This document shows, piece by piece, positions 12,578 through 24,200 of a DNA stretch of 64,000 nt (position 1 is its first letter; every line of letters begins with the position of its first letter). The position numbers and the translations under genes are program-made. The notes beneath the pieces are model-generated. The model did not search any database. It saw nothing but the letters and a program-made list of their open reading frames with translations, and had not been told where the DNA came from. Source of the stretch: Mytilus edulis (lineage: Eukaryota > Mollusca > Bivalvia > Mytilida > Mytilidae); assembly GCF_963676685.1 (NCBI RefSeq), contig NC_092344.1, positions 95,510,749 to 95,574,748 of the forward strand. Direction: 5' to 3'.

Positions 12578-12832
12578 GAATTGTCGTGACGAAAAAAAAA
12601 AGCGAAGAAATAAAATGCTTTCTGTGTGATTTTAATATATGCAATACATTTCGTTATTGTGATTTTTGTTATCTTGAACTAACGAATGATTATAAATGCA
12701 CTATGTGTTTTTGTAACTGTTGCATTTTGTCTATTTTGTGTGTTTTCCAAATAAACGAAATAAGAACTTTTACGTTGTTCAAAATCACTCAAACATATAG
12801 ACAGTGGAAAGTAAAATCACAAAAAAACTGAA

Positions 12833-13105
12833 CTCCGAAGAAAATTCAAAACGGAAAATCCCCAATCAAATGGAAAATCAAAAGCTCAAACACATCAAAC
12901 GAAGTGAATACAACTGTCATATTCCTGACTTAATACAGGTATTTTCTTATGTAGAAAATGGTGGATTGAACCTTGTTTTATAGCTAGCTAAACCTCTTAC
13001 TTGTATGACAGTTGTATCAAATTCCATAACGTTGACATCGATGCGTGAACAAAACAAACAAACATAATAGATAAAAATGTCAAAAATAGGGGTACAGCAT
13101 TGTGT
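12833..13105. repeat. Dispersed repeat after the GPCR 3' end
   Basis: The sequence 'caatcaaatggaaaatcaaa', 'ctcaaacacatcaaacgaa', 'cctgacttaatacaggta' and 'taaaaatgtcaaaaatagg' has the form of a dispersed mussel repeat. Beyond it, 13110-14185 shows nothing I can assign. Confidence 0.5.
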
Positions 13106-14190
13106 TTAAATCTTATTCCTAATTAAAGGAAAAAAATATTTAACAATGAAGCACACGTCAGAGTTTATCTGACGCCCAAATGTCTGTTTTAAGGACTTGA
13201 AAAGGTGTCTGATCATCCAGTCTTTAGAATTTGTTATATGAATCAGCTTAAATCCCATCCAATAAAAACGATAGAACATGTGTTTGTAAAAACCAAATTC
13301 TCTGCAAAGACCATATCTGAGATTTTCTAATGACAGATTGTACCATCTTTGCGAAGGAATATTTCTATGTATGTTCTTCTATGTTTTCCTTGCCAATAGA
13401 CACAGTCAAACAAGTTACAAGATAAAGACAAGTTATTTTGAAATATTCATAATCAATGGTGGCTATTCGTGTCAATCTGACGAGTCAAACCATTTCCAAA
13501 AAATATTTACAGATTGTTGTTCTTTTGTTTTGTAACACCTCTGTCACAATGATAAGATTTAATTTCAGTTAGGTTTACAGGCATTTTTGAGTTATAGCTG
13601 CTTTTAATATTACTCTAGAACATGCCTCTTTCTTGTGAACAAGTGTGCAACTGGATAATCTAGACTTGACATATGATTTAGCATAGCGATTACCATGACA
13701 TAATAAACTTGATACTTTTTACACGGAATGTCATTTTTGGGAAATGAATATCAAAAGCCTTAGAAGTTTATTTCGTTCCCGCTTCAACAGTGAGATGTAT
13801 TTGAATAAAAGGTATGAACAGAAATACGAAACTCCAATATTAATTTGAAAACTTGGAAGTATTTAAAACATAACAATATCGAACCCTCATCTCTACCAAC
13901 CTAATGAAACAACTGCCACGTTCTTGACTTGGTACCGTTCTTTTGACAACATTGGATGATTAAGTCAAACAGGAATAATCTTGTCAATGATTGTGATCCA
14001 GCAGACAAAACTAAGTAAGAAAACATTACGAGCATATAGACACATCTGACTTAAACATTTTTAAAAATAACAATAAAGACAGAAGCCTGTAACTAAGCGG
14101 TTGCTGTATATTAGTATCATAATTGTGTTTTTTCATGACGTTTTTTTCCCCTCGTTTGAATGTGAATATAATTGCCATTTCATGATCTTT

Positions 14191-14313
14191 TATAGCTTGG
14201 TTACGGTATTTGCTTTGGTTATTTTTGAATGCATTACTTACCTATAGTTGCTTACCTCCTTTGTCATTTGGTCTGTGGTGGAGAGTGGTCTCATTTCAAT
14301 CAAACCACATCTC
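14191..14313 (-). repeat. Dispersed core repeat, copy 2
   Basis: Same family as 3747-3885, recognised by 'ctatagttgcttacc', 'catttggtct' and 'ggagagtggtctcat'. About 14340-14750 next to it belongs to the family seen at 6070-6425. Confidence 0.65.
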
Positions 14314-15424
14314 CTTATTTTTTAAACAAACTTGTATATCTGTGTCAAAACTGTGTCAACATACATAACAGACATACAACACAAGTTACCTAATATTCAA
14401 TCATATAAATCTGCATAAGCAGTCAAGAAAACCCCGCAATATGAAGTCGATAGGGCATACAGTATAGTAAAACATAATGGTATATACGCTGTTCCGATAA
14501 AGGTAAATTAAAGTACAATGTAAGTAAAATATATACAAAATGAAACCTTTTGCGTTAAAATCGTCACTCTGGCCCTCCTGCATCCGGAATGTTCGAGGCA
14601 AAATCTGAATGCACGAATAAAAAGCCATGTCAAAATGCATACGACCAAAAAGGAACATAATAGTACAAAGAAAAATAAAGGGAAAATGTATATAAAATGA
14701 TGTAAAACGTCAACAGATAAAAGCTTCAACTTAAGACAATTGTGTATTATTTTTGATGTAGATATTAGATAGTTATCTATGAGGTCTTGGTACTTTTAGA
14801 CACTACATTAAACCTTGGGCATTAATTGTTTGCTAAGACACCGATGACGTTTTAAAAGGTCTGATTATTTCGAAACACAGGTGTGCGTTTGAGGCATTAA
14901 ATGTCAAAACTCCTTCCCCAATCAGAAGAAAAGGTTTCCTTATATGTTAATCACCATTTAAATGACAGAACCAACAGAGACAAAATTAAATGTCCTTTAC
15001 ATAACACAACTCTCCGGGAGAAGGATTAAAGGTCGACAAACATCCGCTTAATTTCCTCATTTCTGATAAACTTATTCATATTCTATTTTGGGTATTTCTC
15101 CTTCCTTGACAAAAAACAAAATTCGCCATTAATAGCTGAAATATCGCGTTTATTGTTGAAAACATACATGCATAGAATGATTTAAAAAACAAAAAAAAAT
15201 CTATTGACATAAAAATTATGTCTAAATGAAATCATTCCTATGTATACACAGGAACATTTATATTATTAGGTATACTGTTCCCAGGTATACACATGAGATA
15301 TTATCGTATTATGTTTTTGCATTAATGATTTTCGTTCTTAGTATTTGTGCAGCATTGGTAGCTGATTGGGACACCTCCGTGGCGCTTTATAAAGTTCGAG
15401 GGAAATGGACTGAATTTTAATACA

Positions 15425-16400
15425 TTTGGATCATATCCGATACCATCTGTGAAACGAATATTTCATAACGGTCAGTCAACTCGTGATGTCGTCCGTAAAA
15501 GAGGGTCGAAAGATAACAAAGGGACAGTCAAACTCATAAATCGAAAATTAACGGACAACGCCATGGCTAAAAATGAAATAGACAAACAGACAAATACCAA
15601 AAAATGTAATAGTACACATGACACAACATAGTAAAATAAAGACGAAGCAACACGAACCCCACCAAAAACTGGGGGTGATCTCAGGTGCTCCTGAAGGGTA
15701 AGCAGATCCTGATCCACATGTAGCACCCGTCGTGTTGTTCATGTGATTACAAACCCGGTAATAAGTAATTTGGTAGGTCAAATTCATGAAAGGAAAGAGG
15801 GTTGTAGTTACGACGTAAGGAACATATCCGATATCACATGTGAAACAGTTATTCCATCACGGTCAACCAACTCGTGATGGCGTCCGTAAAACTTACGAAG
15901 GGATGATTTCAACTTCACCATTTGGAACTCTTGGTTAAATAGCTTTCTTGTGAGCAGCAACCCTCTATCAAGAAAATCATGATAGGAAATACAAGCACGG
16001 GAATATCGTATCAATTGGGAGATGTAGGTGCTGCTGGAATGTTTCTACTTAGAAATGGAAAGTTCACAATTGTGAAGCTGAAATCATCTCTTTTGTTGTA
16101 AAATTTTGTTTCCAACTGACCCCCATTGTCAGTTCTAGATGTAAGTCAAGATATGAGACAGACATAACTGTATCTCTTGTATCCGTGGAGTATGAATTAA
16201 ACAGAAAACAGAATCACCAATTTTTTTTTATTATTTAGTGAAACAATATCACCTTTAGAGCGCAAATTAAAATTAAAGGATAGTGCTACCTTCTTTTCTT
16301 TCTTCCTAAGAAGTGCCTGTTTGATGTCAGCCTCATATGAACAAAGGAACAAGTCGACAAGAAAATGTGCACCATTGGTTCCCATGGAAAAGATAGCTGG
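15425..16400 (-). pseudogene. Decayed Penelope-like retroelement, reverse-transcriptase fragment
   Basis: On the minus strand a broken reverse-transcriptase reading frame can be followed. A PMGTN-AHFLVDLFLCSYE block (about 16385 down to 16320) is the PMGTxxAP/DLFL region of Penelope-like RTs. IRYSRACISYHDFLDRGLLL and LKSSLRKFYGRHHELVDR follow downstream (about 16014-15830). Frameshifts and missing segments separate them, including the YxDD region. The 3' tail carries 'ggtgctcctgaagggtaagc'. The segment at 15425-15495 repeats 15815-15890, so part of the element is present twice. It is a dead copy in the intergenic space between two host genes. Confidence 0.7.
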
Positions 16401-17321
16401 TTATAAGGAGTAAGAAGGAAATATTCTATTTTCAGAAGTATTCTAACTCTCTGTTCCCTGGGGTCAATAAAAGGAACAATCCTATTAATGGCATAACAAA
16501 TAAGTTTGGTTAAATGAGAGACAGGACATTATCATTAATGTTTTATGAGACGATGCAGTAGATCTTCAATTGACTCTTTAGAAAATTGATCTTGTTGTGA
16601 AGAGCATAGATTATTCAAAAATTTCGATAATACTTCAAAACTGTTGAAATTGTGATTGAAGAATTTAGAGAGAACTTTTTTAATTTTAAAGATGACCCAC
16701 CTGAGTGACGATAACAACTACTCATCAGAATTTTTCTGAAAACAATCATATATTATAGAAAAAATGTTGTAGGAAAGAACTTTAGAAAGATGTTTAGTAG
16801 AACATCAAATCAACCCGGTAAACGTTTTCTGAAGTTGAGATACAAATATGCAAAACATGTCACATATGTAACGATTGTCACATTGTATTCTTGTCTAGTA
16901 TGAGCTTTAACGCTTCACATTTGCATGAAATTTCCTTCTCGGAAAGAAAGCAACCCATGTATTTGCTTGGTTTTATGCAAGGCGAAGTTTGTATTTTTTC
17001 TTTCATGAAAAGAGTATACTGGTAAAATTTGTTTTACTCCTTTCATGTTGTTTTCATTTTTTATCTCAATCAAACTTTAATCAGTGTCCCCTCTGAATTG
17101 ATGGTAAATCAATATCTGGATTGTATTCCCTATAGCGTGTTCTTAGGCACCTGCAATGAAAATAGTACGTATTACGAAATATTATCAAATCGGTCTATCA
17201 TTTACACTTATGTCTTTCAAATTTAAAAACGATTTTAACAAAAGTTCAAAAAGAGATTGAAGGTTTATATGAATAATGATATGGAATTCATCACATTCGT
17301 TTCACATAAGCTTCGAAACCT

Positions 17322-17400
17322 TCAATAAAATCTGTAATAAATCAAATGAACATTCCTAATGGTAAATATTCTTTTGTCATAGTTACCCAGTAGAGACCAA
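17322..17400 (-). CDS. Candidate short terminal exon of the cytokine receptor
   Basis: The acceptor 'aattgttttag' is followed by one base that completes TG|T and then 25 codons to a TGA. Joined to the transmembrane exon this would give a tail of about 26 residues (CWSLLGNYDKRIFTIRNVHL then six more) with no visible JAK-binding box 1. It could be a real decoy-type isoform end or plain intron that happens to be open. I favour the latter slightly. Confidence 0.2.
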
Positions 17401-18144
17401 CTAAAACAATTTTTGGTTGCTTGTTGGAATGTCAGACAATATCCAAACCATAAAATATACATATTTGCATTTTAAAAATACTTTAATATCATCCAATTTT
17501 GAAAAGATTTGTTGTCAAATTCAGCTTTTGAAAAACTTTAAACTCCATTAAATAGTTTTAATGAAAACTTAACAGTATATTTATTGATTACTGGAATAGC
17601 ACTTGTTTTTTTCATAAACTAGATGTAGTGGTATTTGATAGATATCAACCAGAACTGTCATCTTGGTGTTTTGTGTTAGTCTTTCCCACGTTTTATAGTC
17701 TCCCATTACGTATTGGTTCAACAATATGATATGTCTACGTAGTCTGTAGTAATTTAAGCTGTAGTTTTACTGATTGTTACTATTTCCACGTAGTGTTTAT
17801 TCGTATGGCTGGTGATGCATGCATGCAGGAGACGATAACAATATCGACACAACCGGTATTGTTCCTTTTTAGAATCATGCGATTTCCTCAGTTTCTATTT
17901 TTTTTTTTTAGCTTTCTTTGTCTTCTGAAACGATTTATGGGGTATTAACATGGGAAATATCTTGTTCCGTATATATATTGACTTTTAATGACAGCTGCCT
18001 GATACTTTAGATACCTGTACTTTTCTGTTGTAAAGTTGCTGTCTCATTGACGGACATTACGTTGTTAGCTTTTTTCGATTTTTTTTTTAATTTGTTGTCT
18101 TACATTTTGTATAACATCGTTTCTAGCAAAATTACAGTCCTTAC

Positions 18145-18244
18145 CATGCAATAGTTATTAAAATCATCAACAGCACAACGGAAACAGCAGCTATAATAGG
18201 AGTTTTTTCAGGAAGTACATGTTTTTGATGAAAAACTTTTATTT
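18145..18244 (-). CDS. Cytokine receptor exon: transmembrane helix
   Basis: 100 bases, acceptor 'ttttttttag', donor TG|GTAAGG, phase 1 in and 2 out. Encodes EIKVFHQKHVLPEK followed by a hydrophobic run TPIIAAVSVVLLMILITIA, a single-pass type I membrane segment. No further cytoplasmic exon was found with confidence below it. Confidence 0.85.
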
Positions 18245-21200
18245 CTAAAAAAAATAATAAAATGGTATTACTGATAACACATTCTATCAAAAAAGCACCT
18301 GTTTATGCATGTTTTCGAGTTGTATGAGAGTACTTCTCTAGAACTATAAAATGTTATCTACTATTGTTATTCCATTTACGATAAAAGTTCCGAATGAAGA
18401 AATAGAATTTACAATAATACACCAGTGATCATCCAGTCTGTCGTAGACATTTTTTTAGGAATACATGTAATCAATTCGGTATGTACAAAGTCGGAAAGAC
18501 TTCACTTGTTTGAGTTTTTGATTTTGCCATTATATAAAGATCTTTACGTTCTAAATATTCCTTAGAGTTCATGATTTTTTTTACTTTACCTTTTTTTTAG
18601 CAGAAATTGCAAGAAAATGAAAATGATGGAGATACAAATGTATACTAAAGATATCGTTGTCTCTGTATATGAAACACTGCCAAGTCTATTAGTGGTATGT
18701 ACTACAGAAAATGGCCGAAGGCATATTCTTTTGTTTAACGGAATTATTGTTATTTAGAATCTTACCACTGGGCCCTGTGTAGACAGTGAAATTAGTTGCT
18801 GGCCCATATTTAAATGACCTAGATCTTATTCTCCAAGAAATGTTATAAATTGTATTGTCCTCCACATCATTCAGTACAATATTCCTCAGATACGGAGAAG
18901 CAGCAACTGTTATGTTCTTCACTATAATACAACAAATAACATGAGATGATTTAGTAAAAGCAGTGTGATCCTAAAAATCCACCCTCTACACTGGTAAAAA
19001 TGCCACACATGTGAACATGCGTGACACATGCGTTTCACATGTGTGTCGCACGCATGTGAAAGAGACGTTTCATGCCACGCATGTGACACATGTGTGAAAA
19101 ACAAATGTGATACGCATGATATACACATGTGATCATGCGTTTCACATGTGAATCACATGTGTAAGGAAAAACACCTGTGATACATGCGTGATTTCTGCAT
19201 ACAAAAGGCATGGTGCCTGTATCAAAAATTTTGCAAAATGTGTGATACGCATGATATACACATGTGATCATGCGTTTCACATGTGAATCACATGTGTAAG
19301 GAAATACACCTGTGATACATGCGTGATTTCTGCATGTAAAAGGCATGGTGCCTGTATTAAATATTTTTCAAAATGTATTCCTATTTGTCCAATTACCATG
19401 ATCGTTGACATGTATCGAAGTTCTAATGTGAATTAAATGGGTTATACATGGGTTTTCCATATATATACACAGGCAAATTTTGTTCAGGTAAATTTCATGT
19501 GAGATTCACCTGAAACAAGCTTATACATGAAACTCGCGTTCAATTAATGTGAATTGAGCTCAGCTAACATGAAATTCATGTTAAATTTTTCATGTGAAGC
19601 TAACCTGAATCAAGCATTCGTATTAATTTTTCTAAAATGAAATGAAGGTGAATTGAGCACCAATCACACAAATTCACAGTATTTGAGCATATTTTAGATA
19701 AGTCAATGCTAATCTAGTGCACATTCTATTTTGATATAAATAAATATTCTTCTTGGTCTTGACTATGTGTTCATACTTCAATTGTATTTTACTTTCTTGA
19801 TCCTTATCAATACAAATCCAAACTCACAATATCTCCAATGCAAAAGATAAGATGTAATAAAACAAAGAAGGCAAGCAAATATCCAGGTTACCTTAAGTTC
19901 ACTCCTAAAATTTTGTTGGTTATGTTCAAGTCGCAATATTTTTTTAAAAAGTGATGTAAGGATTGGTAATTCAATTATAGAATATGTATGCACTGATGAA
20001 TATTTCATTTTTAATATGTATATATATATATTTGTGGTTATCAGTCATGAGACAATCCAATCCCATTGTGGAAATTGTCTTACTTGCAAAAGATGCCAAT
20101 GCTTCTTTAAAAATTTTGAAGAAAAAAAGTAGTTTACCCTGCCACATATTCGTGTGCCTGTTTTAAGCCAGGGTTTCAGTGGTTGAAAAAAAAGCATATC
20201 TAAAAAAAATTGTGTTAAAAGCAGCTCTTTGATTGGTATAGACTCTGGTTAATTAAGTAGATCATGACATTGTTTAGACAACTGTTTATTGTTGAGGACT
20301 GTATGTTAGCACCTTAATGCCTTTCATATGTTTTTGTTGTTGTGTAGCTGTCTGATTGATTTATACCTCATTTCGCATTATATTAATAAATTGAAATAGA
20401 AAGGTTCTGTTAAATATATTTGATATGCCATATTGAATGCCTTACAGTTATTTACAACTGTTTCCTTCTTATTTCAAAACAAATTTTGACAAACAACAAA
20501 CATATCTGGCTTATACACTAAATTTAGTCCTGGTATCTATGACGAGTTTTTTTATACCATTAGAAAATTTCAAAGTTTGGCTTCACAATAATATAAAAGT
20601 TCTTGTTATTTCAAATATTTATATAAAATTCAGTTTAAAACATGCATTATTCATTTTTAGACTATAATTGTCATTTTGACACAATAATTTGAATTTGAAT
20701 TGTCATGATTGTATTATATTCTGAAAGTACTTGTGTTTGAAAAAATATACACAATATTTAATTCCATGTGTTTGAGATTTCTTGCATACATCACTCCCAT
20801 ATCATGTCTTTGTTTAAGAGTTCTCTCCTGCATGTATCTGCTGTAATTGCTATTTGTACCCACGGCTTCCTTCAAACATTTGCACTTATCCTTCTAAGAT
20901 GTTGCTTGAATGATAAAATCCTGTAATACATTATCAGCCATCAGACTCTTGGCATGCTTGGAATACAGTTGCTGTAATTAAAAAAAAAATAACCATAAAA
21001 TATTGGCTTACCAATCAAGCAAAAATGATAACATAAATTTGATAAGTAATGATTTATCAAACTTACATATATATATATACATAAATATCGTGTGAACAAC
21101 TGGAGTGGAGAAATAATAGTTGTTGTTTTTGCTACATGTATTTATCATGGTTGTTTTTTTTCGCTTTTATGTAAATCAGGCCCTTAATTTTCTCTTTGGA

Positions 21201-24200
21201 ATTGTTTTACATCTGTCATTCCAGGACATAGCTTGCTTGATGCTGTATTGGTTTTGCTCATTGTTGAAAGTTGTACATACATGTAAAGTGATCTTTAGGT
21301 GCTAACATTCAGTCATTTTGACCTGATGAATAGTTGTCTCATTGACAATGATACTACATATTTTCCTTTTTTTTTTTAAATAATGAAAACTAACTCTATT
21401 CATGCATGTGTACTACACATTACCTGTGTATATAATATGTATGGCATTTGGACCTAAATTGTGACCAATTTAACCAGATACTCCGCAGGGTGCAGCTTTA
21501 TACGACTGCAGAGGTCGAACCCTGAAGGTTGAGGCAAGTATGGACACAACATTCAAGCTGAATACAGCTCTGAATTTGGATTGTGATTAAATAGTTGACA
21601 CATCATAGGTTTCTGACACAGAATAAATGTGGTCTAATGAACTTAATTGTTTTGCTTTTGAGCAATTTACTATGCTGTTGAATATTAATCCTCTCAAAGA
21701 AAAAATATTTGAAGAAATTTTCTTTTTTAATTCTGAAATCTAAAATGAGAAAAAAAAATTGACCCCCACCCCAATTTATTTTCCACGTCCCCCTTTCTCT
21801 TATTCCAAAAATGATCTCAATTCAAAATTCTAATGGAGTTTGCAACAATAACTACTCATTTAACAGTCAAGGGACTTACTGAAATAAGTGATTTTTAAAT
21901 CACTTATTTAAGTAGCAAATTCGAGATTTTGTCACAAATTGGGATTTTGTAGTTTTTTCAAAATTTTAAACACATAGGTTTAAATAACATCTTTTAATTA
22001 GTAAATTAAAAAAAATATGAACTTTTTTCTTCTTTTAGGTAGCAAGGTTTATGACTTTGCTATCATTTACCTGAAAATTCTATTTTAGTTGAAAAAATGC
22101 TATAATAATGGCTTTAAATAATGAACTGATACTTTCTTAAAAGATTTTTCACAGCAGTGGGAGTATTTTTCCTGTGAAGTTCAAGGTTTCATCTTTCAGA
22201 TTATGTAATAAAATTCTACTGTTCGGGATAAAAATTTCACTGTTCGGGGGTGTTGAAATTAGTTGGGGTTATTAAAAGAATGATACTTAAAGAAGTGATT
22301 TTTGGGAAGGAAATTGAGGTCTGATACTTAAACAAGTGATTTTTATGTCATTATCCTAGATTCAGTACAAGGTCATCACCTGAAATGACCTGGTCATCCT
22401 AGACAACACAGATGTTGGTTCTGATAAGTTTAGAAACATAATTAGTCCCTGGATCATTAGTATTCTATATTTAAAGCTACACTAATATTAAATCACTTCT
22501 TCTAGTGATTAATTTGTACTACTTAAATAGGTGATTATTAAAGAAAGACAACTCTAACTTCCAACCTTTATGGAAATAATGTTACTTGAATCAGTGATTT
22601 AGAAAATCACTTGTTTAAGTAAGTCCCCTGACTGTTTAAATACATCATAAAATATTAAAATATAAAATGTCATACAGTCATGGTTAGAATTAATAGTAAC
22701 TTCTAAAAAAAAAAAAATGGGGAATGTGTCCAAAAGGACACAGATGATGCCCCCGCTAGCATATACATGTAACAGGGACATAACTCAAGAACTGTAAAAG
22801 TGAAGATGCCAAAAATTGAACTTAAACTGAGTTTAGAGGTAATAAGCATTATATACACATTTCATTAAATTTAGTTGAGACAAGCTTAAATTAAGAGAAC
22901 AGAAACTAAAAAATTCTTCAATTTTTCCACTTGTAAAGGGGCATAACCCTAGAATGGTAATCAGAGTGCTTGTAATCACTGAATGGTGAAGATTGCTTTA
23001 ATTTATCAGTTGGTAGTTAAGTGAATATTGCATTGTATATTGTACATTTTATATAGCCGACAACGTGACACCAATATAAGAACGCAAACATTTTGCGGTC
23101 GTATAAAAACGGGGACCAAATTAAAAAAAACTTAATACAGGGTTTGATTCAGCATATTAAAGAACCCCAAGAATTCAAGAATAAAACCCCATTGAAATTG
23201 GTCTAGAAATAAGCAACTTATACAAAGTATTAGAGAAGTATTGTTTTTGGCCCCTAATTCATTAACAGTTTGTGCCATAACCATTGATAACCCCCAAAAT
23301 CAATCCCAACCTTTTTTTTTTTGGTATGGAACCTTCAAGTCCTTGTGGTACAATTTCAGAAAGATCCATACACTTATACACAAGTAATTGTCTGGAACCT
23401 AGGAAAATACTTATTTTGACCACTTTTGGGCTCCTTGTTCCTAAACTGTTGGGACCATAACCCCAAAATCAATCCCAATCTTCCTTGTGTGGGTTCAAAC
23501 CTTGTATTTAAATTCCATAGAGATAGAGATCCATTTACTTAAACTAAAGTTATTGTACGGAAACTATGTCCAGTGGCAAATATTTTATGTATTCAAAACA
23601 AGAACAATTTGTCAATTCATAATATACATTGTATAGGCCAGTCTGACTAGGTAGGTTTGTAATATAAATGCTGATTATTTGAACTTCTGAGTGTGTGTGT
23701 ATGGAGCAGGAGGGGATCAGGGTAAGGATGACTTGAAGCATACTTGACATTAGAAAGAGAGAAAAATAAGCAAGTGTACATGTACAATTATACTTGAGAA
23801 CAGAGTGCATCAAATTATTTATATTTACTGCAATTCTGCAGATGAACATACTTTGATATCAGTTCTTTTTGCAGGACATTCACACCTACATGTACAGTAC
23901 ATGTTCACCAGTGGTTTTAATACTGTACTTTCCATTCTTTTGGTAACAAGCTAAAATTGTATAAAATCTAAATTATTTAATCAAGAAGTCCATGAAGTCC
24001 AAACAAAAATTAGATGTAGTATGAACATATTGAACTGATGCTCACTAATTTATACCTTTACATATAGAATAAAGGACTTTTTGTTTTTGATACTGACTTT
24101 ATCACAGTAAAATATCAGGTGAGCCCGAAGGGCGAGCCTGATATTTTCTGTGATAAAGTCAGTATCAAAAACAAAAAGTCCTTTATTCTGTTTATCGGTA

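Noticed and set aside
16535-16717. Minus-strand frame with a helical, leucine-rich ending, considered as the receptor's cytoplasmic exon
   Set aside because: The phase from the transmembrane exon would create an immediate TGA at the nearby acceptor, and no box 1-like motif is visible. It adjoins a Penelope-like fragment and is more likely repeat-derived.
18989-19370. Regularly repeated short words, considered as a CRISPR-like array
   Set aside because: The genome is clearly eukaryotic. The repeats are overlapping near-palindromes without unique spacers of constant length.
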